From positions 33,351 through 97,350 of the forward strand of contig JAJEGY010000035.1 in the NCBI GenBank assembly GCA_022819585.1: a stretch of DNA of 64,000 nt. Direction: 5' to 3'. Positions 8,098 through 19,677 of this stretch are shown here, piece by piece; positions within the stretch are counted from its first letter, which is position 1, and every line of letters starts with the position of its first letter. The notes under the pieces are model-generated. The model searched no databases. It saw only the letters and a program-made list of their open reading frames with translations, and was not told where the DNA came from. The translations under genes and the position numbers were made by a program. This stretch comes from Dehalococcoidia bacterium. Its GTDB lineage: Bacteria > Chloroflexota > Dehalococcoidia > Lucifugimonadales > Lucifugimonadaceae.

Positions 8098-8245
8098 AGC
8101 CGAAAAGCCCCAGACCTTCGCCTGCCGCTAAATACCAACCGTCAACCTCCACCATCATGCTCATCATTCAAAATCATATTCGTCATGGTTCCAATCAAAA
8201 CCCGTGCAAAACCCGTTTTACATACGGGAACTACCATTTCACGCC

Positions 8246-9040
8246 ATGCAGGAATCCATAATCACCTTCGATGACCAAGACCTCGTCCTCGAAGCCGAGA
8301 ACATGAGCATCCACTACGGTTCTACGCTGGCCGTCGAAGATGTCTCAATGCAGATTCCACGCAACACGATCGTGTCCCTTATCGGGCCGTCTGGGTGCGG
8401 CAAGAGCACCATTCTGCGCTGCTTCAACCGGATGAACGACCTCATCCCAAGCGCACGCGTCTCCGGAAACATCAAATACCAAGGCGTAAACATCTACGAC
8501 GATGACGTCGATCCAACCGACATCCGCTTCCGCATCGGAATGGTCTTTCAACGTCCAAACCCGTTCCCTAAAAGCATCTACGACAACGTCGCCTTCGGTC
8601 CTAGGGTCAACGGACTCACCAAAGACCTAGACCGCGTCGTGGAAGAGTCGCTACGACGCGCGGCGCTTTGGGACGAAGTCAAAGACCGCCTCAACGAAAG
8701 CGGACTCGCCATATCCGGTGGACAGCAGCAACGCCTCTGCATCGCCCGCGCACTCGCCGTCGACCCTGATGTTGTCCTCATGGATGAGCCCGCTTCTGCT
8801 CTCGACCCCATCTCCACACAGGCCATCGAAGACCTCATTCGTGAACTCGCACAAGAGGTAACGATTATCATCGTCACGCATAACATGCAGCAGGCAACCC
8901 GGATCTCAGACTATGCCGCCGTCATGATGGTCGCCGAAGACCGCGTCGGACACCTCATCGAATACGGCACCAATGAGCAGGTCTTCGGAAATCCCGTCGA
9001 CCCACGAACCGAAGCGTACGTTACCGGACGCATCGGCTAG
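8246..9040 (+). CDS. pstB: Phosphate ABC transporter ATP-binding protein PstB
   Basis: The ATPase subunit of the high-affinity phosphate importer; it hydrolyses ATP on the inner face of the membrane to drive PstCA. Visible motifs are Walker [10 protein letters not shown], the Q-loop [20 protein letters not shown] that is diagnostic of PstB, signature [15 protein letters not shown], Walker [14 protein letters not shown] and the switch His in [11 protein letters not shown]. The ATG at 8246 gives 264 residues, close to the family norm; an in-frame GTG at 8204 would add 14 residues. It is followed 20 bp later by phoU. The pstS, pstC and pstA partners are not in this window, so the locus is either split or continues elsewhere in the genome. 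Confidence 0.95.
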   Translation: MQESIITFDDQDLVLEAENMSIHYGSTLAVEDVSMQIPRNTIVSLIGPSGCGKSTILRCFNRMNDLIPSARVSGNIKYQGVNIYDDDVDPTDIRFRIGMVFQRPNPFPKSIYDNVAFGPRVNGLTKDLDRVVEESLRRAALWDEVKDRLNESGLAISGGQQQRLCIARALAVDPDVVLMDEPASALDPISTQAIEDLIRELAQEVTIIIVTHNMQQATRISDYAAVMMVAEDRVGHLIEYGTNEQVFGNPVDPRTEAYVTGRIG

Positions 9041-9060
9041 GAAAGCGAGGGCACTACACG

Positions 9061-9753
9061 ATGCCCAACGAACAACTCGACTACAACCTCGCACATCTCG
9101 AAGGTGAAATCGTCCTCCTCGGCGGACTAGTCGAAACCGCCATCTTTAAAGCCGTCAGAGCACTGCGCTACCGGGACCTCGACCTATCCCGCGAAGTGAT
9201 AGCCGAGGATGACCGCATCGACGAATTCGAGACCAAAATCCAGAACGACTGCGTGGAACAGATCCGCCGCCAAGCCCCCCTCGCCGCCGACCTGCGACGC
9301 ATCATCGGAATGATGTTCATCGCAAACGAACTCGAGCGCATGGGCGACTACGCGGAAGGCATCGCCAAAGTCTCCATAAACATGGGTCACGAAGCGCCGC
9401 TGAAAGAGCTGGAAGACATTCCTAAAATGGCCGATCTCGCCGTCTCTATGATGAAGCGAAGCATCGACGCCATGACCACCACAAACCGAGAAGACTCCGC
9501 ACGCATCGCCCTAGAGATCGAAAATGACGATGACGAAGTCGACCGCTTATACCAAAAGGTCCAATCAGACATCCTCACACTAGTCGAGGAAAACCGAGAA
9601 CGTGCCGTTCGTGGAACCTACCTGTTATGGGTCGCGCACAACATCGAACGGGTCGCCGATCGATCGACCAACATCGCCGAACGGGCTATCTACATGTCCA
9701 CAGGCATCATCGTAGGGGGCAACGCCGAAGCCCAAGCGGCTGTTCTGAGCTAG
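9061..9753 (+). CDS. phoU: Phosphate transport regulator PhoU
   Basis: A 230-residue all-helical protein with the duplicated PhoU domain. Each half has a metal-binding-type motif: ADLRRIIGMMFIANELERMGDYAE in the first, and LLWVAHNIERVADRSTNIAE in the second (E/D-x-x-x-D patterns). PhoU links the Pst transporter to the PhoR sensor kinase and represses phosphate uptake when phosphate is plentiful. The gene follows pstB with a 20 bp gap and is surely co-transcribed. Its end overlaps by 4 bp the end of the convergent glycoside hydrolase gene. Confidence 0.94.
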   Translation: MPNEQLDYNLAHLEGEIVLLGGLVETAIFKAVRALRYRDLDLSREVIAEDDRIDEFETKIQNDCVEQIRRQAPLAADLRRIIGMMFIANELERMGDYAEGIAKVSINMGHEAPLKELEDIPKMADLAVSMMKRSIDAMTTTNREDSARIALEIENDDDEVDRLYQKVQSDILTLVEENRERAVRGTYLLWVAHNIERVADRSTNIAERAIYMSTGIIVGGNAEAQAAVLS

Positions 9754-11009
9754 GCACCTGGATCCAACATATCCACCGCCACCGTCGCCCAACCAAAATC
9801 GGTTCCGCGCAACCCGCGACCGGTTAACGGCGAGTAAAACTCCCTGAAATCCCGACTCGCCATCTCAACCGACTTCGTCTCAATCATCTGAGCGATGTCA
9901 TCAAATCCATGCCGACGCAACCCACGCGCCAGCAGCCAGTTCAAGTTCAAACACACCGGCCCCCGCCAAATCGTCGACTCACCCTCGGCATCGAACGTCG
10001 GCTCCGAAACAGCCACACTCGGCACCGGATACTCCGTCCAAAACGCGTCCTCATTCGTCAGGTGCCGCTCAACGACCTTCGCAACCTTCTCGTAGTCCTG
10101 TCCAGCAATAATCAGCGGAAAAATCGATCCCACAGCCAGAGTCTCATCCCGAAGCTGCTCTTTCCCTCTTAGATACACCCATCTTCCGAACTCCTCATCC
10201 CAACACATCTCGTTCAACGCTCGCGTCGTCCGATCCCGCATCTCACGCGCCGACACCGCCTCGTCTCCCTGATCCAACAACTCGTGCAACGCACCAATCG
10301 CGTCCCATCCATCTGCATATACCGCATTCATGAACGGCTCGATCAACACGAACCGATTCCTATCCCGCAACCGTCGATAATCATGTCCTTTACCAAAGAG
10401 CGAATTGTGCCAATCTAACAACCAGTTCTTCCACAGCAATTGCCGACGCCCGGGCATATCCAACCCAAGTTCAGCATCATACGCAGGTGAGTTGTCCAAC
10501 CCGCACTCATACGGCGAAACAACCCCGATCAACCCTTCACCATCAGGGTCCCGCTCCCTGCTCAACCACTCGTAAAACCGCCTCACCCGCGGTAGCATCT
10601 GGCGAGCGAACTCTAAATCACCCGACTCCTCGACAACGCGCAGCAAAGCATGAGCCAACACCGGAGGTTGGATCATCCCCGAATTCCGCCGACGCCAATC
10701 CCCGAAACTGCTCTGACCAGCCGCCGCACTCGCAAACGCTCCCCATCGCCCCCAATACGTCATATGACCCACTAAGCCATCTGCCCGTTGCGGTATTAAC
10801 AGCGTCACCAACTCCGCCTTCGCCAACTCCACATCCAGCGTCGACAATGCAATCGCATGAAAGCAAGAATCCCAGAACCACTGCCACTCATACCGACCTA
10901 CCGACGGCATCACATAAGTGAACCGCTGCCCATAGTACGGATCGAACCCCGTCCGCACATTCCGCAGCATCTGGTCCAAAGCCCTAGACCGCAGGTCTTC
11001 ACTGTTCAT
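9750..11009 (-). CDS. MGH1/GH63-like (alpha/alpha)6-barrel glycoside hydrolase
   Basis: From ATG 11009 the protein has 419 residues and resembles the mannosylglycerate hydrolase/GH63-like (alpha/alpha)6-barrel family. Recognisable blocks are YEWQWFWDSCFHAIAL near the N terminus (WDSCFHA holds the likely catalytic Asp), QPPVLAHALL, SPYECGLDNSPAYD and, late, EGESTIWRGPVCLNLNWLL. Such enzymes are inverting hydrolases that release glucose or mannose from compatible solutes or oligosaccharides; there is no signal peptide, so it should be cytoplasmic. The frame stays open upstream to 11204, but that extension overlaps the divergent ROK gene and looks like its shadow. With the sugar kinase next door it could form a sugar salvage unit. 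Confidence 0.75.
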   Translation of the reverse strand: MNSEDLRSRALDQMLRNVRTGFDPYYGQRFTYVMPSVGRYEWQWFWDSCFHAIALSTLDVELAKAELVTLLIPQRADGLVGHMTYWGRWGAFASAAAGQSSFGDWRRRNSGMIQPPVLAHALLRVVEESGDLEFARQMLPRVRRFYEWLSRERDPDGEGLIGVVSPYECGLDNSPAYDAELGLDMPGRRQLLWKNWLLDWHNSLFGKGHDYRRLRDRNRFVLIEPFMNAVYADGWDAIGALHELLDQGDEAVSAREMRDRTTRALNEMCWDEEFGRWVYLRGKEQLRDETLAVGSIFPLIIAGQDYEKVAKVVERHLTNEDAFWTEYPVPSVAVSEPTFDAEGESTIWRGPVCLNLNWLLARGLRRHGFDDIAQMIETKSVEMASRDFREFYSPLTGRGLRGTDFGWATVAVDMLDPGA

Positions 11010-11063
11010 TACTACGAGGTTAATCAATAATCCTGTTCGGGCTAGCAAATTAACATCACCCCC

Positions 11064-12056
11064 ATGATCAAAACCGACAGCACTTCCAACCTGACCGCCG
11101 CCGGTGACATCGGCGGAACCCAGATCCGAGCCGCGCTGGTCAACCGCGACGGCAAAATTCTCGCAGAATCCGTCGGACAAACCCTCCCCGAACGCGGCAT
11201 CCAAGACGCCGCAACTCGCCTTTCAGACCTCATCCACGAAGTCACCTCCCAAACCGATGGTGTAGTAGGACTCGTCGTCTCAACCGCAGGCCCAATCAAT
11301 CCAGCATCAGGCACCTACGACCACCCGCCCAACCTCACAGGCTGGCATGGCAAGACGATGAAGCCAGACCTCGAACGCCTAACAGGTCTGCCCGTCGCCA
11401 TCGGCCACGATGCAACTCTTGCCGCCCTCGCAGAGACACGTTTCGGACCATTCAAAGGTTCACAAAACCTCGTCTACGTCACCATCAGCACTGGCATTGG
11501 CGGAGGCATAGTCGCCAACGGCCAGATGGTCACAGGCTCCACCGGCCAAGCCGGCGAACTCGGACACATCAGCGTTCGCACAGACAGCGAAGCCTTGAGT
11601 TGCGGTGTCGGTTGCCACGGGTGCTTCGAAGGCAACGCCTCAGGCCCCAATATCGGCAGAGTGGCCCGCCAAGCAGCCCGGAACGATCCTGTCAACGCCG
11701 CAAAACTGATCGAACTAGCAGGCGGAGAAATCGAAAACATCGACGCGCGCTTAGCCTTCCAAGCCGCAGAACAAAGCGATCCCGTCGCTGAGAAGGTCAT
11801 CCTCCAGGTGATCGAAAACGTCGGACGCGGCCTCGCCAGCATCCTCGCCGTCCTCGACCCCGACGGTGTCATCGTGGGCGGCGGAGTAGTCCACAGTCTC
11901 GAAAGTCGCTGGGACGAAGTCATCGACGCCGTCAGAACCTACGCTCTCCCTCGCTACCAGACCCGCGGCATCCCCGTATCAGTCACCCAACTCGGCGACG
12001 ACGTAAGTCTCATCGGAGCCTCGGTCCTATCCTTCTCCCGCTTCGGCGCCTCTTAG
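11064..12056 (+). CDS. ROK family sugar kinase (glucokinase-like)
   Basis: A 330-residue ROK protein without an N-terminal helix-turn-helix, hence a kinase rather than a repressor. The ATP phosphate-binding motif GDIGGTQIRAAL is near residue 14, the catalytic base lies in AIGHDATLAALAE, followed by STGIGGGIV and the ROK zinc cluster LSCGVGCHGCFEGNASG. The C terminus has DGVIVGGGVVHS. It would phosphorylate glucose or a related hexose in the cytoplasm. The start is 55 bp from the divergent glycoside hydrolase start, so a shared promoter region is likely, and the hydrolase may supply its substrate. Confidence 0.88.
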   Translation: MIKTDSTSNLTAAGDIGGTQIRAALVNRDGKILAESVGQTLPERGIQDAATRLSDLIHEVTSQTDGVVGLVVSTAGPINPASGTYDHPPNLTGWHGKTMKPDLERLTGLPVAIGHDATLAALAETRFGPFKGSQNLVYVTISTGIGGGIVANGQMVTGSTGQAGELGHISVRTDSEALSCGVGCHGCFEGNASGPNIGRVARQAARNDPVNAAKLIELAGGEIENIDARLAFQAAEQSDPVAEKVILQVIENVGRGLASILAVLDPDGVIVGGGVVHSLESRWDEVIDAVRTYALPRYQTRGIPVSVTQLGDDVSLIGASVLSFSRFGAS

Positions 12057-12114
12057 TGAACTCAGCATCGACAGCGAAGCAAGTTTAGCTAAGGGTCTAG
12101 AAATCGCCTCCGCG

Positions 12115-12120
12115 TATAAT
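12115..12120 (+). promoter_or_regulatory. -10 box of the tRNA-Pro promoter
   Basis: A perfect TATAAT lies 17 bases upstream of the mature tRNA 5' end, giving a transcription start around 12127. No good -35 box is seen at the usual distance. Confidence 0.55.
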
Positions 12121-12137
12121 CGAGGTTAGTTCAGCGT

Positions 12138-12214
<77 letters not shown>

Positions 12215-12252
12215 TTCCCATTCCTCGCTTCCCTAACGGTCGCAATCCCTAG

Positions 12253-15200
12253 TCAGTCGCGCGTCCTGCTCGAAGGCATGTCGTAGCGCAACACCTCGTA
12301 CTCATCGTCGTCCGGAGATTGCGTCGGCAGTTGATCGTCGTCATCGTCCGAAGAATCGTCGTCATCGCCTTCCGGTCCTTCATCCGCGGCCCCGGTTTCT
12401 TCTTCGGGTTCTGACGGGCCGATGTTAGACCGGTAGATCATCGCACCTGCACCGATCACCACCGCCACGATAATCGTCACGATGATCGCCAAGATCCAAG
12501 CGTTGGTGCCAGCGTCTTGCTCTTCCTCAACAGGCGGTGTTGGGGTAGGCGGTACCGGCGTCGGTGTGTCAGTCGGCACTGCGGTCGGAACTGGCGTATC
12601 TGTCGGAGCAGGCGTCGGCGTCTTAGTAGGTTCAGGAGTCGCCGTAGGCGTCGAAGTGCTGGTCGGCACTGGCGTGTTGGTCGCCGTCGCGGTTGGCGCT
12701 GGAGTATCCGTCGGAACTGGAGTAGGCGTGTGTGTAGCCGTTGGTTCGGGAGTTGCTGTGTTAGTCGGTGTTGGGGTAGGAGTATCCGTCGGAGCCGGCG
12801 TGAACGTCGCAGTAGGCATCGGCGTCTCAGTCGGCGTCGGAGTTTCTGTAGGCGGCAACACAACTGGTGTCGGCGACGGCGGAGGCGCAAACGTAGCAGT
12901 AGGCTCCGGGGTAGCAGTAGGCACTGCTACTGTCGGCGTCGGAGTCGGCGTCTCAGTCGGCGGAATCGGCGTAGCCGTCGGCTGCAACGCTTCAGGCAGC
13001 ACCAAGAAGATCAGCCCATCAAAAGTCGCAGCCCTCGCGCATACCTGTCCCGGCGAGCCAATTGCCGCGTCGGGCGCTTCTCGCGTCGGCGAATTCAGCA
13101 ACTGCTGGACTCCATCGTCAAGCAGTAACATGATCTCAACATCATCAAGGAATGCGTGCGTGACAGTCGGTGGTACGGGCAAACAAACCTCTGCATGAGG
13201 CGTAAAGGCGATGTCCTGGATGGGTAGCGCATCAGCAGAAACGTACGCCACCTCATACCACTTGCCGATAGTGTCGAAACGCCGGACATCGGACTGCAAT
13301 ATCGAGGCCTCAGAACCTTCTACCAACCGTACCCCGATCCAATCTCGGACCGGTATCGTCAAAGGTGACACGTTAAACGAGGCTCTGGGCATGCCCTCGA
13401 TCTCATATCTGCCGCCATGGTTATAGGTGGCTGTTGCATATCTGTCGCCTCGGTAAACGATCCCCTCAGGCGCCACCTGCCCACCTGAAGAAATCACCAC
13501 CTCTTGGTCCTCGCCCAAAACTCGCACCGGAATCCGTTTCCGCACCTCAACCGCGCCGCCAGGAATGGCCTGGGTTATCGATACTCGGATGGCAAAGTCA
13601 CCTACTCGATGTGGGGCTGTGTATAGCGTGGATCGCGCGACGGAGTTGGCAATGTCGCCGATCGAAGCCGTCCAGCGGATCGACACATCGTCCCGATCCG
13701 CCAAAGAATTATCAAGCGCCCCATCGATGTTGAACATGTTGATGCCAACAAAAACGTCCTGCCCCTTCCGAAGGTTGATGTAATCCTGATACGGCACGAC
13801 ATCACCCAACGCAGCACCCTCGCGCGGATTCACGATAGGCAGAATCGTCGGTGCCTCGTCCGACGGCGTAACTACCGTCTCAGGCGACCAAGGCCCTGTT
13901 TGCCCAATCAAGTTACGCCCCCGGATACGGAATGCGTATCGCGCTTCAGGATCGTCAATCTCGACCACACGCGGCGACGAGGCATTCTCGTCCTTAGGCT
14001 CCAAACCGTATCTCTCATCCTCCCGCCGCCAGTCCAAGTCGTATTTGAAATCAGTGAAGTTGTCCCACAAAACCACGACCTGCTCGTGACCCACAGCGAC
14101 CGCTGGAGCTATCGGCGCAGCAGCCGGAACATCGATCTCGATTGCATTCGTTACCGATACTACGACTTCAGTTTCATCCGTAAGGCCGCAAAGGTCCTGA
14201 ACGATGACGTTCAGCGTGTACGCGGCAACCGATTCGTAGTCGAGCTGCTCTGTAGTAGTAATCTCACCGCTCGTCTCATTGATCCGGAACGGGGCATTCT
14301 CTGGATCAGTCACCCCAATCAAGTATCGGAGTTGAGAGTAATCATCCGGATCATCAGCCGTCAGCGTCCCCACACTCAAATCCGCAGCCTGTTCTTCACG
14401 AACTTCAAATCTGTAACTCGCCCGCCGGAACGATGGCGGGTTGTTGGACCGCGTCTCGTCAATCGAAGGGACTACGACGTACTCAACAGACCACTTCGAT
14501 TGTTCACCTGTCTCTTTGTCCACCGCCCTTATGTGGAACACCCACTCAACACCGTTTGTCAGACTTTCGATGATCCGTCGATCGCCGTCGATGCCTATCG
14601 CATTCCGAGATTCCACCACGCTGTAGTTCGGGTTTGAAAGTTGCCGCCACTGGATGTCGTATTTCGCAGTGTTAATCTGATCCCAGACCAAAAACGCCTG
14701 ACCATTCCCACCACAGACTTGCCTCACATTAGGAATGTCAGGCCCTGCAACATCCTCGACTCTGACCTCGAGTTCGTGCCGAATCGACGCCCCACCCAAG
14801 TCCGTCGCACCGACGTTTATCGTGTATTCCTCTATCGATTCGAAATCCAGCAACTCGTAAACATAGACGTCACCTGTTTCAGCATTGATCGCAAATGGAC
14901 CCCGCACCGGGGTTAAAAGCTCATAATTGACTACATCATTCGTGTCCCCAGCAGTCGCCTCGAACCTCGCAATGGCACCGGGGTAAATCCGGTTCTCCTT
15001 AAGCGTTACCAAATTCTCCGTAACTCGCCAAGTAGGAGTGTCGTTGCTCGAACTCACCAGTGCTCTAGGCTCTTCAGACACGACTTCCGTCCACGCACTC
15101 CAAATATTCGACGACGCCGTCGATTCATGCGGAGCCATACCACGCATCCTCACCTCATACTCTGTACCATTCGCCAGACCCGTGATCTCGAAACGATAAA

Positions 15201-15507
15201 CCCCAGGGTCCTGCACTAAATTCCACCGAGTCGCGACCCCCTCCGCAGATCGCCATTGCAGCTCATAGGTATGCTCAGGATCTGGACGCCAAGACACGTA
15301 CAGCTTTCCATTACCCGGAACTACCGTGAAGTACGAAGGTGTATGGGAATGATCTGCCCGTACCGGAACTGAGTCGCTTACTACCAGCAACGCCACGGCA
15401 TTGGCAGCTGCGAACAACATAAAAGCGATCGTCGAAAGCGCAGTCAGGTGTCTGATCCGAACGCCCGCGGATGCACTCCAATTTCGATTAAGCAACACGT
15501 ATTTCAT
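12253..15507 (-). CDS. Giant cell-surface protein with fibronectin III and cadherin-like domains, Pro/Thr linker and C-terminal anchor (1084 aa)
   Basis: The protein begins with an uncleaved or cleaved signal helix (about residues 20-45). It alternates fibronectin type III domains (about 57-150, 256-345, 455-545; markers [32 protein letters not shown]) and cadherin-like domains (about 155-255 and 350-450; markers [40 protein letters not shown]). Two unrecognised beta domains follow, then a Thr/Pro/Ala linker of about 150 residues ([12 protein letters not shown] repeats), a membrane helix ([19 protein letters not shown]) and an acidic Asp-rich cytoplasmic tail. It is probably an adhesin or envelope scaffold displayed outside the cell. 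It lies 115 bp downstream of a longer paralog and is likely co-transcribed. Substrate or partner is unknown. Confidence 0.82.
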   Translation of the reverse strand: MKYVLLNRNWSASAGVRIRHLTALSTIAFMLFAAANAVALLVVSDSVPVRADHSHTPSYFTVVPGNGKLYVSWRPDPEHTYELQWRSAEGVATRWNLVQDPGVYRFEITGLANGTEYEVRMRGMAPHESTASSNIWSAWTEVVSEEPRALVSSSNDTPTWRVTENLVTLKENRIYPGAIARFEATAGDTNDVVNYELLTPVRGPFAINAETGDVYVYELLDFESIEEYTINVGATDLGGASIRHELEVRVEDVAGPDIPNVRQVCGGNGQAFLVWDQINTAKYDIQWRQLSNPNYSVVESRNAIGIDGDRRIIESLTNGVEWVFHIRAVDKETGEQSKWSVEYVVVPSIDETRSNNPPSFRRASYRFEVREEQAADLSVGTLTADDPDDYSQLRYLIGVTDPENAPFRINETSGEITTTEQLDYESVAAYTLNVIVQDLCGLTDETEVVVSVTNAIEIDVPAAAPIAPAVAVGHEQVVVLWDNFTDFKYDLDWRREDERYGLEPKDENASSPRVVEIDDPEARYAFRIRGRNLIGQTGPWSPETVVTPSDEAPTILPIVNPREGAALGDVVPYQDYINLRKGQDVFVGINMFNIDGALDNSLADRDDVSIRWTASIGDIANSVARSTLYTAPHRVGDFAIRVSITQAIPGGAVEVRKRIPVRVLGEDQEVVISSGGQVAPEGIVYRGDRYATATYNHGGRYEIEGMPRASFNVSPLTIPVRDWIGVRLVEGSEASILQSDVRRFDTIGKWYEVAYVSADALPIQDIAFTPHAEVCLPVPPTVTHAFLDDVEIMLLLDDGVQQLLNSPTREAPDAAIGSPGQVCARAATFDGLIFLVLPEALQPTATPIPPTETPTPTPTVAVPTATPEPTATFAPPPSPTPVVLPPTETPTPTETPMPTATFTPAPTDTPTPTPTNTATPEPTATHTPTPVPTDTPAPTATATNTPVPTSTSTPTATPEPTKTPTPAPTDTPVPTAVPTDTPTPVPPTPTPPVEEEQDAGTNAWILAIIVTIIVAVVIGAGAMIYRSNIGPSEPEEETGAADEGPEGDDDDSSDDDDDQLPTQSPDDDEYEVLRYDMPSSRTRD

Positions 15508-15622
15508 CAGGCGTCAAACAGGATTCCGCCGTAAGGTCCAACTCGATGGCGTAAACATAGCAAAATGGCATCCCAACAATCAGCGGTTTACTACGCGCCC
15601 AAATCGGCAATTCCAAAATACG

Positions 15623-18600
15623 CTACCTGTCGAACCGCAGATCGTCCCGCGAACCCTCTTCTTCCGTCTCATCCTGCGTATCGGCAACAGGCAGTTCAAC
15701 GGGTGAAGATTCCTCTGCCACATCATCATCATCGGCGTTGTCTGCAGGACTACGAGATCGGTCTCGTCGATCATCCTGTGCTCGGCGCAGAGCCTGCCCC
15801 AAGAAGAATGCGACTATAACCGCACCTAAGACCACGGCCACAACGATCACCAGGAGCAATGTAACGTTCAGACCTGCTTCATCTTCATCCTCTGGCTCGA
15901 CAATAGGTTCAGGCGTCGCAGTCGGCTCGATCTCGCGCTCAACCCCTGCAGGCGGTACGGGAGTATCAGTAGGTGTCGCAGTTGGAACCGGAGTATCGGA
16001 GGGCACCGAAGTCGCAGTAGGAGCCTCCGTCGGTACCGCAGTTGACGTTGGCGTGTGTGCAGGCACGGACCTCTCGGACGGGATAGGTGTATCAGTGGGA
16101 ACTGGTGTAAACGTCGCAGTCGGTTCAGGAGTCGAAGTTGCTGTCGGAGTCGACGTCGGCGTAAATGTAGCCGTCGGGGGCACTGGGGTCGCCGTTGGCG
16201 TCTCTGTCGCTGGCGGCATCGCCGGCGCAGTGTTAACCATAACCACTACTTCCGGTGTCGGTGTAGCCACAGGAGTCTCTGTTGCAACCGGTGTCGGCGT
16301 GGGCGTAAAAGTCGCAGTCGCAGGTACCGGAGTCGCAGTCGCTGGCACTGGCGTATGAGTCGGTGCAGGCGTGGCCGTCGGTTCTGGAACATCCTCCTCC
16401 GCGATCACCAAGAAGATCTGACCATCGAACAGTTCCGAGTGACCACACACCAACGCCGGATCGTTGAAATCCGGATTCGGCTGGAACCGCACCGGTAGAT
16501 TAAGCAGTGTCTGCGCATTCGACGGCGAAATTCTCATCACATGGATCGACTCGAGCGCCACTACCCACTCATCCGGCACCGGCAGACACAACGCCGCACT
16601 GTTCGTGAACGACATGTTGATGATCGGCGACCCGCTCCGCGCCACGAAATCCGCCACAAAGACATCCCCCATGGCCACATAACCCGGCACTTGCCACTCG
16701 ATCGTAGACGCAGCATCGCCCGGTGCAATATGCATTCCGACCCACTCATAACTAGGTATCGACCTCTCGCGCACCCTGAACAACGCCTTGGTAGCTTGTG
16801 GTGGTCGATACTCCTTTGGTTGGAAATACGAAATCACTCCGTACGTCACGCCGTTCAACTCGATCTCCTCAGGGATATCTTCGGCCGACCTGTACGGCTT
16901 GACCAGTCGATTGTCCCCGATCACGTGCACCACCATCTCAGTTTTGAACTCCACCAATCCGCCTGGCACTTGCTGCTTCACCAATACCGAGATGTCGTAC
17001 ACACCTTCGTTATCCGGCGCGGTATATGTCACGACACGGGCGTTCTCGTCCGAAATATCCCCATCCTCTATCCGCCAAGAAACGTGCACATCATCCCGTT
17101 CATACAACGAGTTGTCCAATCGCCCATTGATATTGAACAACTCAATCCCCAACCGCGTCGGCTGCTCGCGCCGCAGGGTTATCCCATCCAAATAACTCTT
17201 CACGCCACCAAGCAACTGTCCCTGACGCGGCACATCCACCGTCGCGATCCTCGGCTCAGCCGCAGTCGAATCCACAATCGTCTCCTCAGACCAATCCCCG
17301 ACATCCCCTAACCGGTTCACCCGGCGCAACCTGAAAGCATACGCACTATTCCCATCCGGCAGGTCCACAACCCGAGGCATCGCAGCATCAGTGTCCCGCG
17401 GGCGCGACAGGTAATCCCCATTGATCCGTCGCCAATCGAGGTCGTACCGGTCCTCATAATTCGTCGGCCACAACACAATAACCTGTTCATGCAGAGGAAT
17501 GATCGCTGGAGCATTCGGAACCAACGGCACAGAATCGACATTTGGATCGTCCAGCACCGTCACCACAACCTCGGTATAGTCTCTCGACCCGCAAAGATCC
17601 GCCGCTTTGAGCAGCAATTCATAACTCTCCTGCGTCTCGAAATCCAACCGACCAGTAGTTGTCAAAGCTCCCGTAAATGGATGAATATCGAATGGCGCAT
17701 CCTCAGGCGTCGTCTCCTCAACGCTGTAACGCAACGACGAGAACCTGTCATCATCATCCGCCAACACAAACCCAATGTGTACGCCACCAGCCTGCTCCTC
17801 TAACACATCAAACTCGAACATCTCCTTGCGGAACACTGGCGGGTTGTTGTCCTGACCACCGACAAAAACCGCCTCTTGTGCCGACCACTTGCTCTGCTCC
17901 CCTATCACCTTGTCTATTGCTCGCACCTGAAACACCCAAGCGGTGTTGTTCGGCAGATTCAACCCGCCATCTTCATCTACCGACGCATCCCGCCATTTGC
18001 TTCCCGTCGAACCAGCACTCGCAGACCGGTACTGCAGTTCGTAGTCATACTTGGCATTGTCTCGATTCCATGTGACAGTCACGCCATCCGCAGTCGAGCA
18101 GACCCGATGGAAGATCGGCTCTGGCGGGCCCGGCACATCGATAACGTTGACACGAATCTCATCCTCGTCCTCCTCTCCCGCAAGGTCCGTGACTCGGACC
18201 ACCAGCGTGTAGTCTTCTTGAGCCTCATAATCCAGCTTCCCATACAGATATATCTCGCCATCCCTGACGTTGATCGCAAACGGAAAGACATCTGGAACCG
18301 GCGACGGTGGAACGATCTCGTAACGCAACTCATCGAGACGATCAGGATCCGCCGCTTCAATCGTCGCGATAGGATCGTCATAGTTCTGGTTCTCGGAAAG
18401 CGAGATCCGGCGAGGCACATCAGTGAACCGCGGAGCGCGGTTGGGGTCAATCGGATCATCTGGCGCCGCTACATATCCTCCCGTCGGACTGCTAACGCCC
18501 CCGTCCAGTCGACTCCTGACACGCACCTCATATCGGGTGTCGTTAACCAGACTCCGTATTTCGTGGTACCCGGCGTCCACGTTTCGCCAGTTCGCGTCGG

Positions 18601-19552
18601 TCTCCCAGTCAGCGGGGAGGTTATTCCGGTTTGCATATGCCAATTGGTACTCATGCTTTGGACACGGCCGCCAACTCACATGCAGCCGTTGATTGCCTGG
18701 CACCACCACGAAATCCTGTGGAACTACCACGCGATCTGCGGGACACTTAGACGTCGGGCGCCCGTCCACCGGGACACTCCACTCGCTCATATAAGGCTCA
18801 CGGTTCGGCTTGATAACCGGCGCCTGGTTCCTAAACACCGAACGCAATTGAACGTCATACTGTGAACCGTTGCTCAAATCCTCAATCGCATACGATTCGC
18901 TGGTCCCCACATCGACATAATCCACCCAATCCCGCGCTGTGTTGTCCACAACCTCTCGCCAACGAATATGATTTCTCATCCCATCGCAACTGTTCCACGA
19001 AACCAGCAACCGCGAATCACCACCCAAAACCCGGATATCAATGGGCGTCTCCGGCAAATCCCCGCACCGACGCGGCGTCCCAAAGTAGTCGTCGCTCCAA
19101 CTCCCCTCGTCAAACACGTTGTCACGCACATGGACTGGTCGGATCTGGACTATATATCTTTCGTTGTTAGTCAACTGCGTGATGTCGTAAAAACCAGAGG
19201 AGCCAGCACTTGAGGTCGTCGGCCAGTTGAATGGATTTTCCGGTTGTTCCGACCGCGACCGCCACCGTATGTCATACCGATGATCAGGACAAACATCCCA
19301 CGTCACCAGAATCCCACCGTCGTGATCCCAAAGCTGCACATTCCGCGGCTCCAATGGCTCGCTATCCGGGTTGGCGCACGCCGTACCGCCGCTCTGTCCC
19401 AATACCCGATCCTCCGACTGTACCGCCGCCGCCACGATGCTCAACGCCATCAACCCTGACACCACCGCCAAAGCCGCAATCATTCTCGATAAACGACCGA
19501 GTTTCGCGCCGAAATAACCATCTCTGACTCGGTCTATGTGGCTCGACCACAT
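15623..19552 (-). CDS. Giant cell-surface protein with fibronectin III and cadherin-like domains, paralog of the downstream gene (1309 aa)
   Basis: The same design as the 12253-15507 product with extra N-terminal modules: signal helix (about 22-45), three successive fibronectin type III domains ([45 protein letters not shown]), cadherin-like domain ([19 protein letters not shown]), fibronectin, second cadherin-like domain ([19 protein letters not shown]), fibronectin, two beta domains, a long Pro/Thr linker, a membrane helix ([23 protein letters not shown]) and a basic then acidic tail. Each early fibronectin domain carries a Cys after the W-x-x-C position, possibly disulfide-linked between modules. 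As the upstream gene of the pair it probably carries the promoter. The role is likely adhesion or envelope architecture. Confidence 0.82.
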   Translation of the reverse strand: MWSSHIDRVRDGYFGAKLGRLSRMIAALAVVSGLMALSIVAAAVQSEDRVLGQSGGTACANPDSEPLEPRNVQLWDHDGGILVTWDVCPDHRYDIRWRSRSEQPENPFNWPTTSSAGSSGFYDITQLTNNERYIVQIRPVHVRDNVFDEGSWSDDYFGTPRRCGDLPETPIDIRVLGGDSRLLVSWNSCDGMRNHIRWREVVDNTARDWVDYVDVGTSESYAIEDLSNGSQYDVQLRSVFRNQAPVIKPNREPYMSEWSVPVDGRPTSKCPADRVVVPQDFVVVPGNQRLHVSWRPCPKHEYQLAYANRNNLPADWETDANWRNVDAGYHEIRSLVNDTRYEVRVRSRLDGGVSSPTGGYVAAPDDPIDPNRAPRFTDVPRRISLSENQNYDDPIATIEAADPDRLDELRYEIVPPSPVPDVFPFAINVRDGEIYLYGKLDYEAQEDYTLVVRVTDLAGEEDEDEIRVNVIDVPGPPEPIFHRVCSTADGVTVTWNRDNAKYDYELQYRSASAGSTGSKWRDASVDEDGGLNLPNNTAWVFQVRAIDKVIGEQSKWSAQEAVFVGGQDNNPPVFRKEMFEFDVLEEQAGGVHIGFVLADDDDRFSSLRYSVEETTPEDAPFDIHPFTGALTTTGRLDFETQESYELLLKAADLCGSRDYTEVVVTVLDDPNVDSVPLVPNAPAIIPLHEQVIVLWPTNYEDRYDLDWRRINGDYLSRPRDTDAAMPRVVDLPDGNSAYAFRLRRVNRLGDVGDWSEETIVDSTAAEPRIATVDVPRQGQLLGGVKSYLDGITLRREQPTRLGIELFNINGRLDNSLYERDDVHVSWRIEDGDISDENARVVTYTAPDNEGVYDISVLVKQQVPGGLVEFKTEMVVHVIGDNRLVKPYRSAEDIPEEIELNGVTYGVISYFQPKEYRPPQATKALFRVRERSIPSYEWVGMHIAPGDAASTIEWQVPGYVAMGDVFVADFVARSGSPIINMSFTNSAALCLPVPDEWVVALESIHVMRISPSNAQTLLNLPVRFQPNPDFNDPALVCGHSELFDGQIFLVIAEEDVPEPTATPAPTHTPVPATATPVPATATFTPTPTPVATETPVATPTPEVVVMVNTAPAMPPATETPTATPVPPTATFTPTSTPTATSTPEPTATFTPVPTDTPIPSERSVPAHTPTSTAVPTEAPTATSVPSDTPVPTATPTDTPVPPAGVEREIEPTATPEPIVEPEDEDEAGLNVTLLLVIVVAVVLGAVIVAFFLGQALRRAQDDRRDRSRSPADNADDDDVAEESSPVELPVADTQDETEEEGSRDDLRFDR

Positions 19553-19618
19553 CGATAAATCGAACTCTGATTGAAGGGGATTTTGCGTCGCGTCACTATC
19601 TCCCAGCCCACTTCAAAG

Positions 19619-19655
19619 GCTGGTTTTGCCGATAACATAACAAAGCAAAACCAGC
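19619..19655. repeat. 11 bp perfect inverted repeat in the divergent surface protein/sixA intergenic region
   Basis: GCTGGTTTTGC at 19619-19629 is repeated inverted at 19645-19655 with a 15 bp spacer. A second overlapping pair, GGATTTTGC near 19579 and GCAAAATCC near 19653, could form an alternative fold. There is no T-run after it, so operator or leader structure fits better than terminator. Confidence 0.6.
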
Positions 19656-19677
19656 AAAATCCTTGAGTTGATATGCG

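Noticed and set aside
11010..11204. N-terminal extension of the glycoside hydrolase
   Set aside because: It overlaps the divergent ROK kinase gene and has no family similarity; ATG 11009 precedes the conserved domain.
12482..13198. Long + strand frame rich in VGVGVGS repeats (also at 15738-16358 and 42548-42856)
   Set aside because: It is the antisense of the Pro/Thr repeat linkers of minus-strand surface proteins; low complexity and no start signals.
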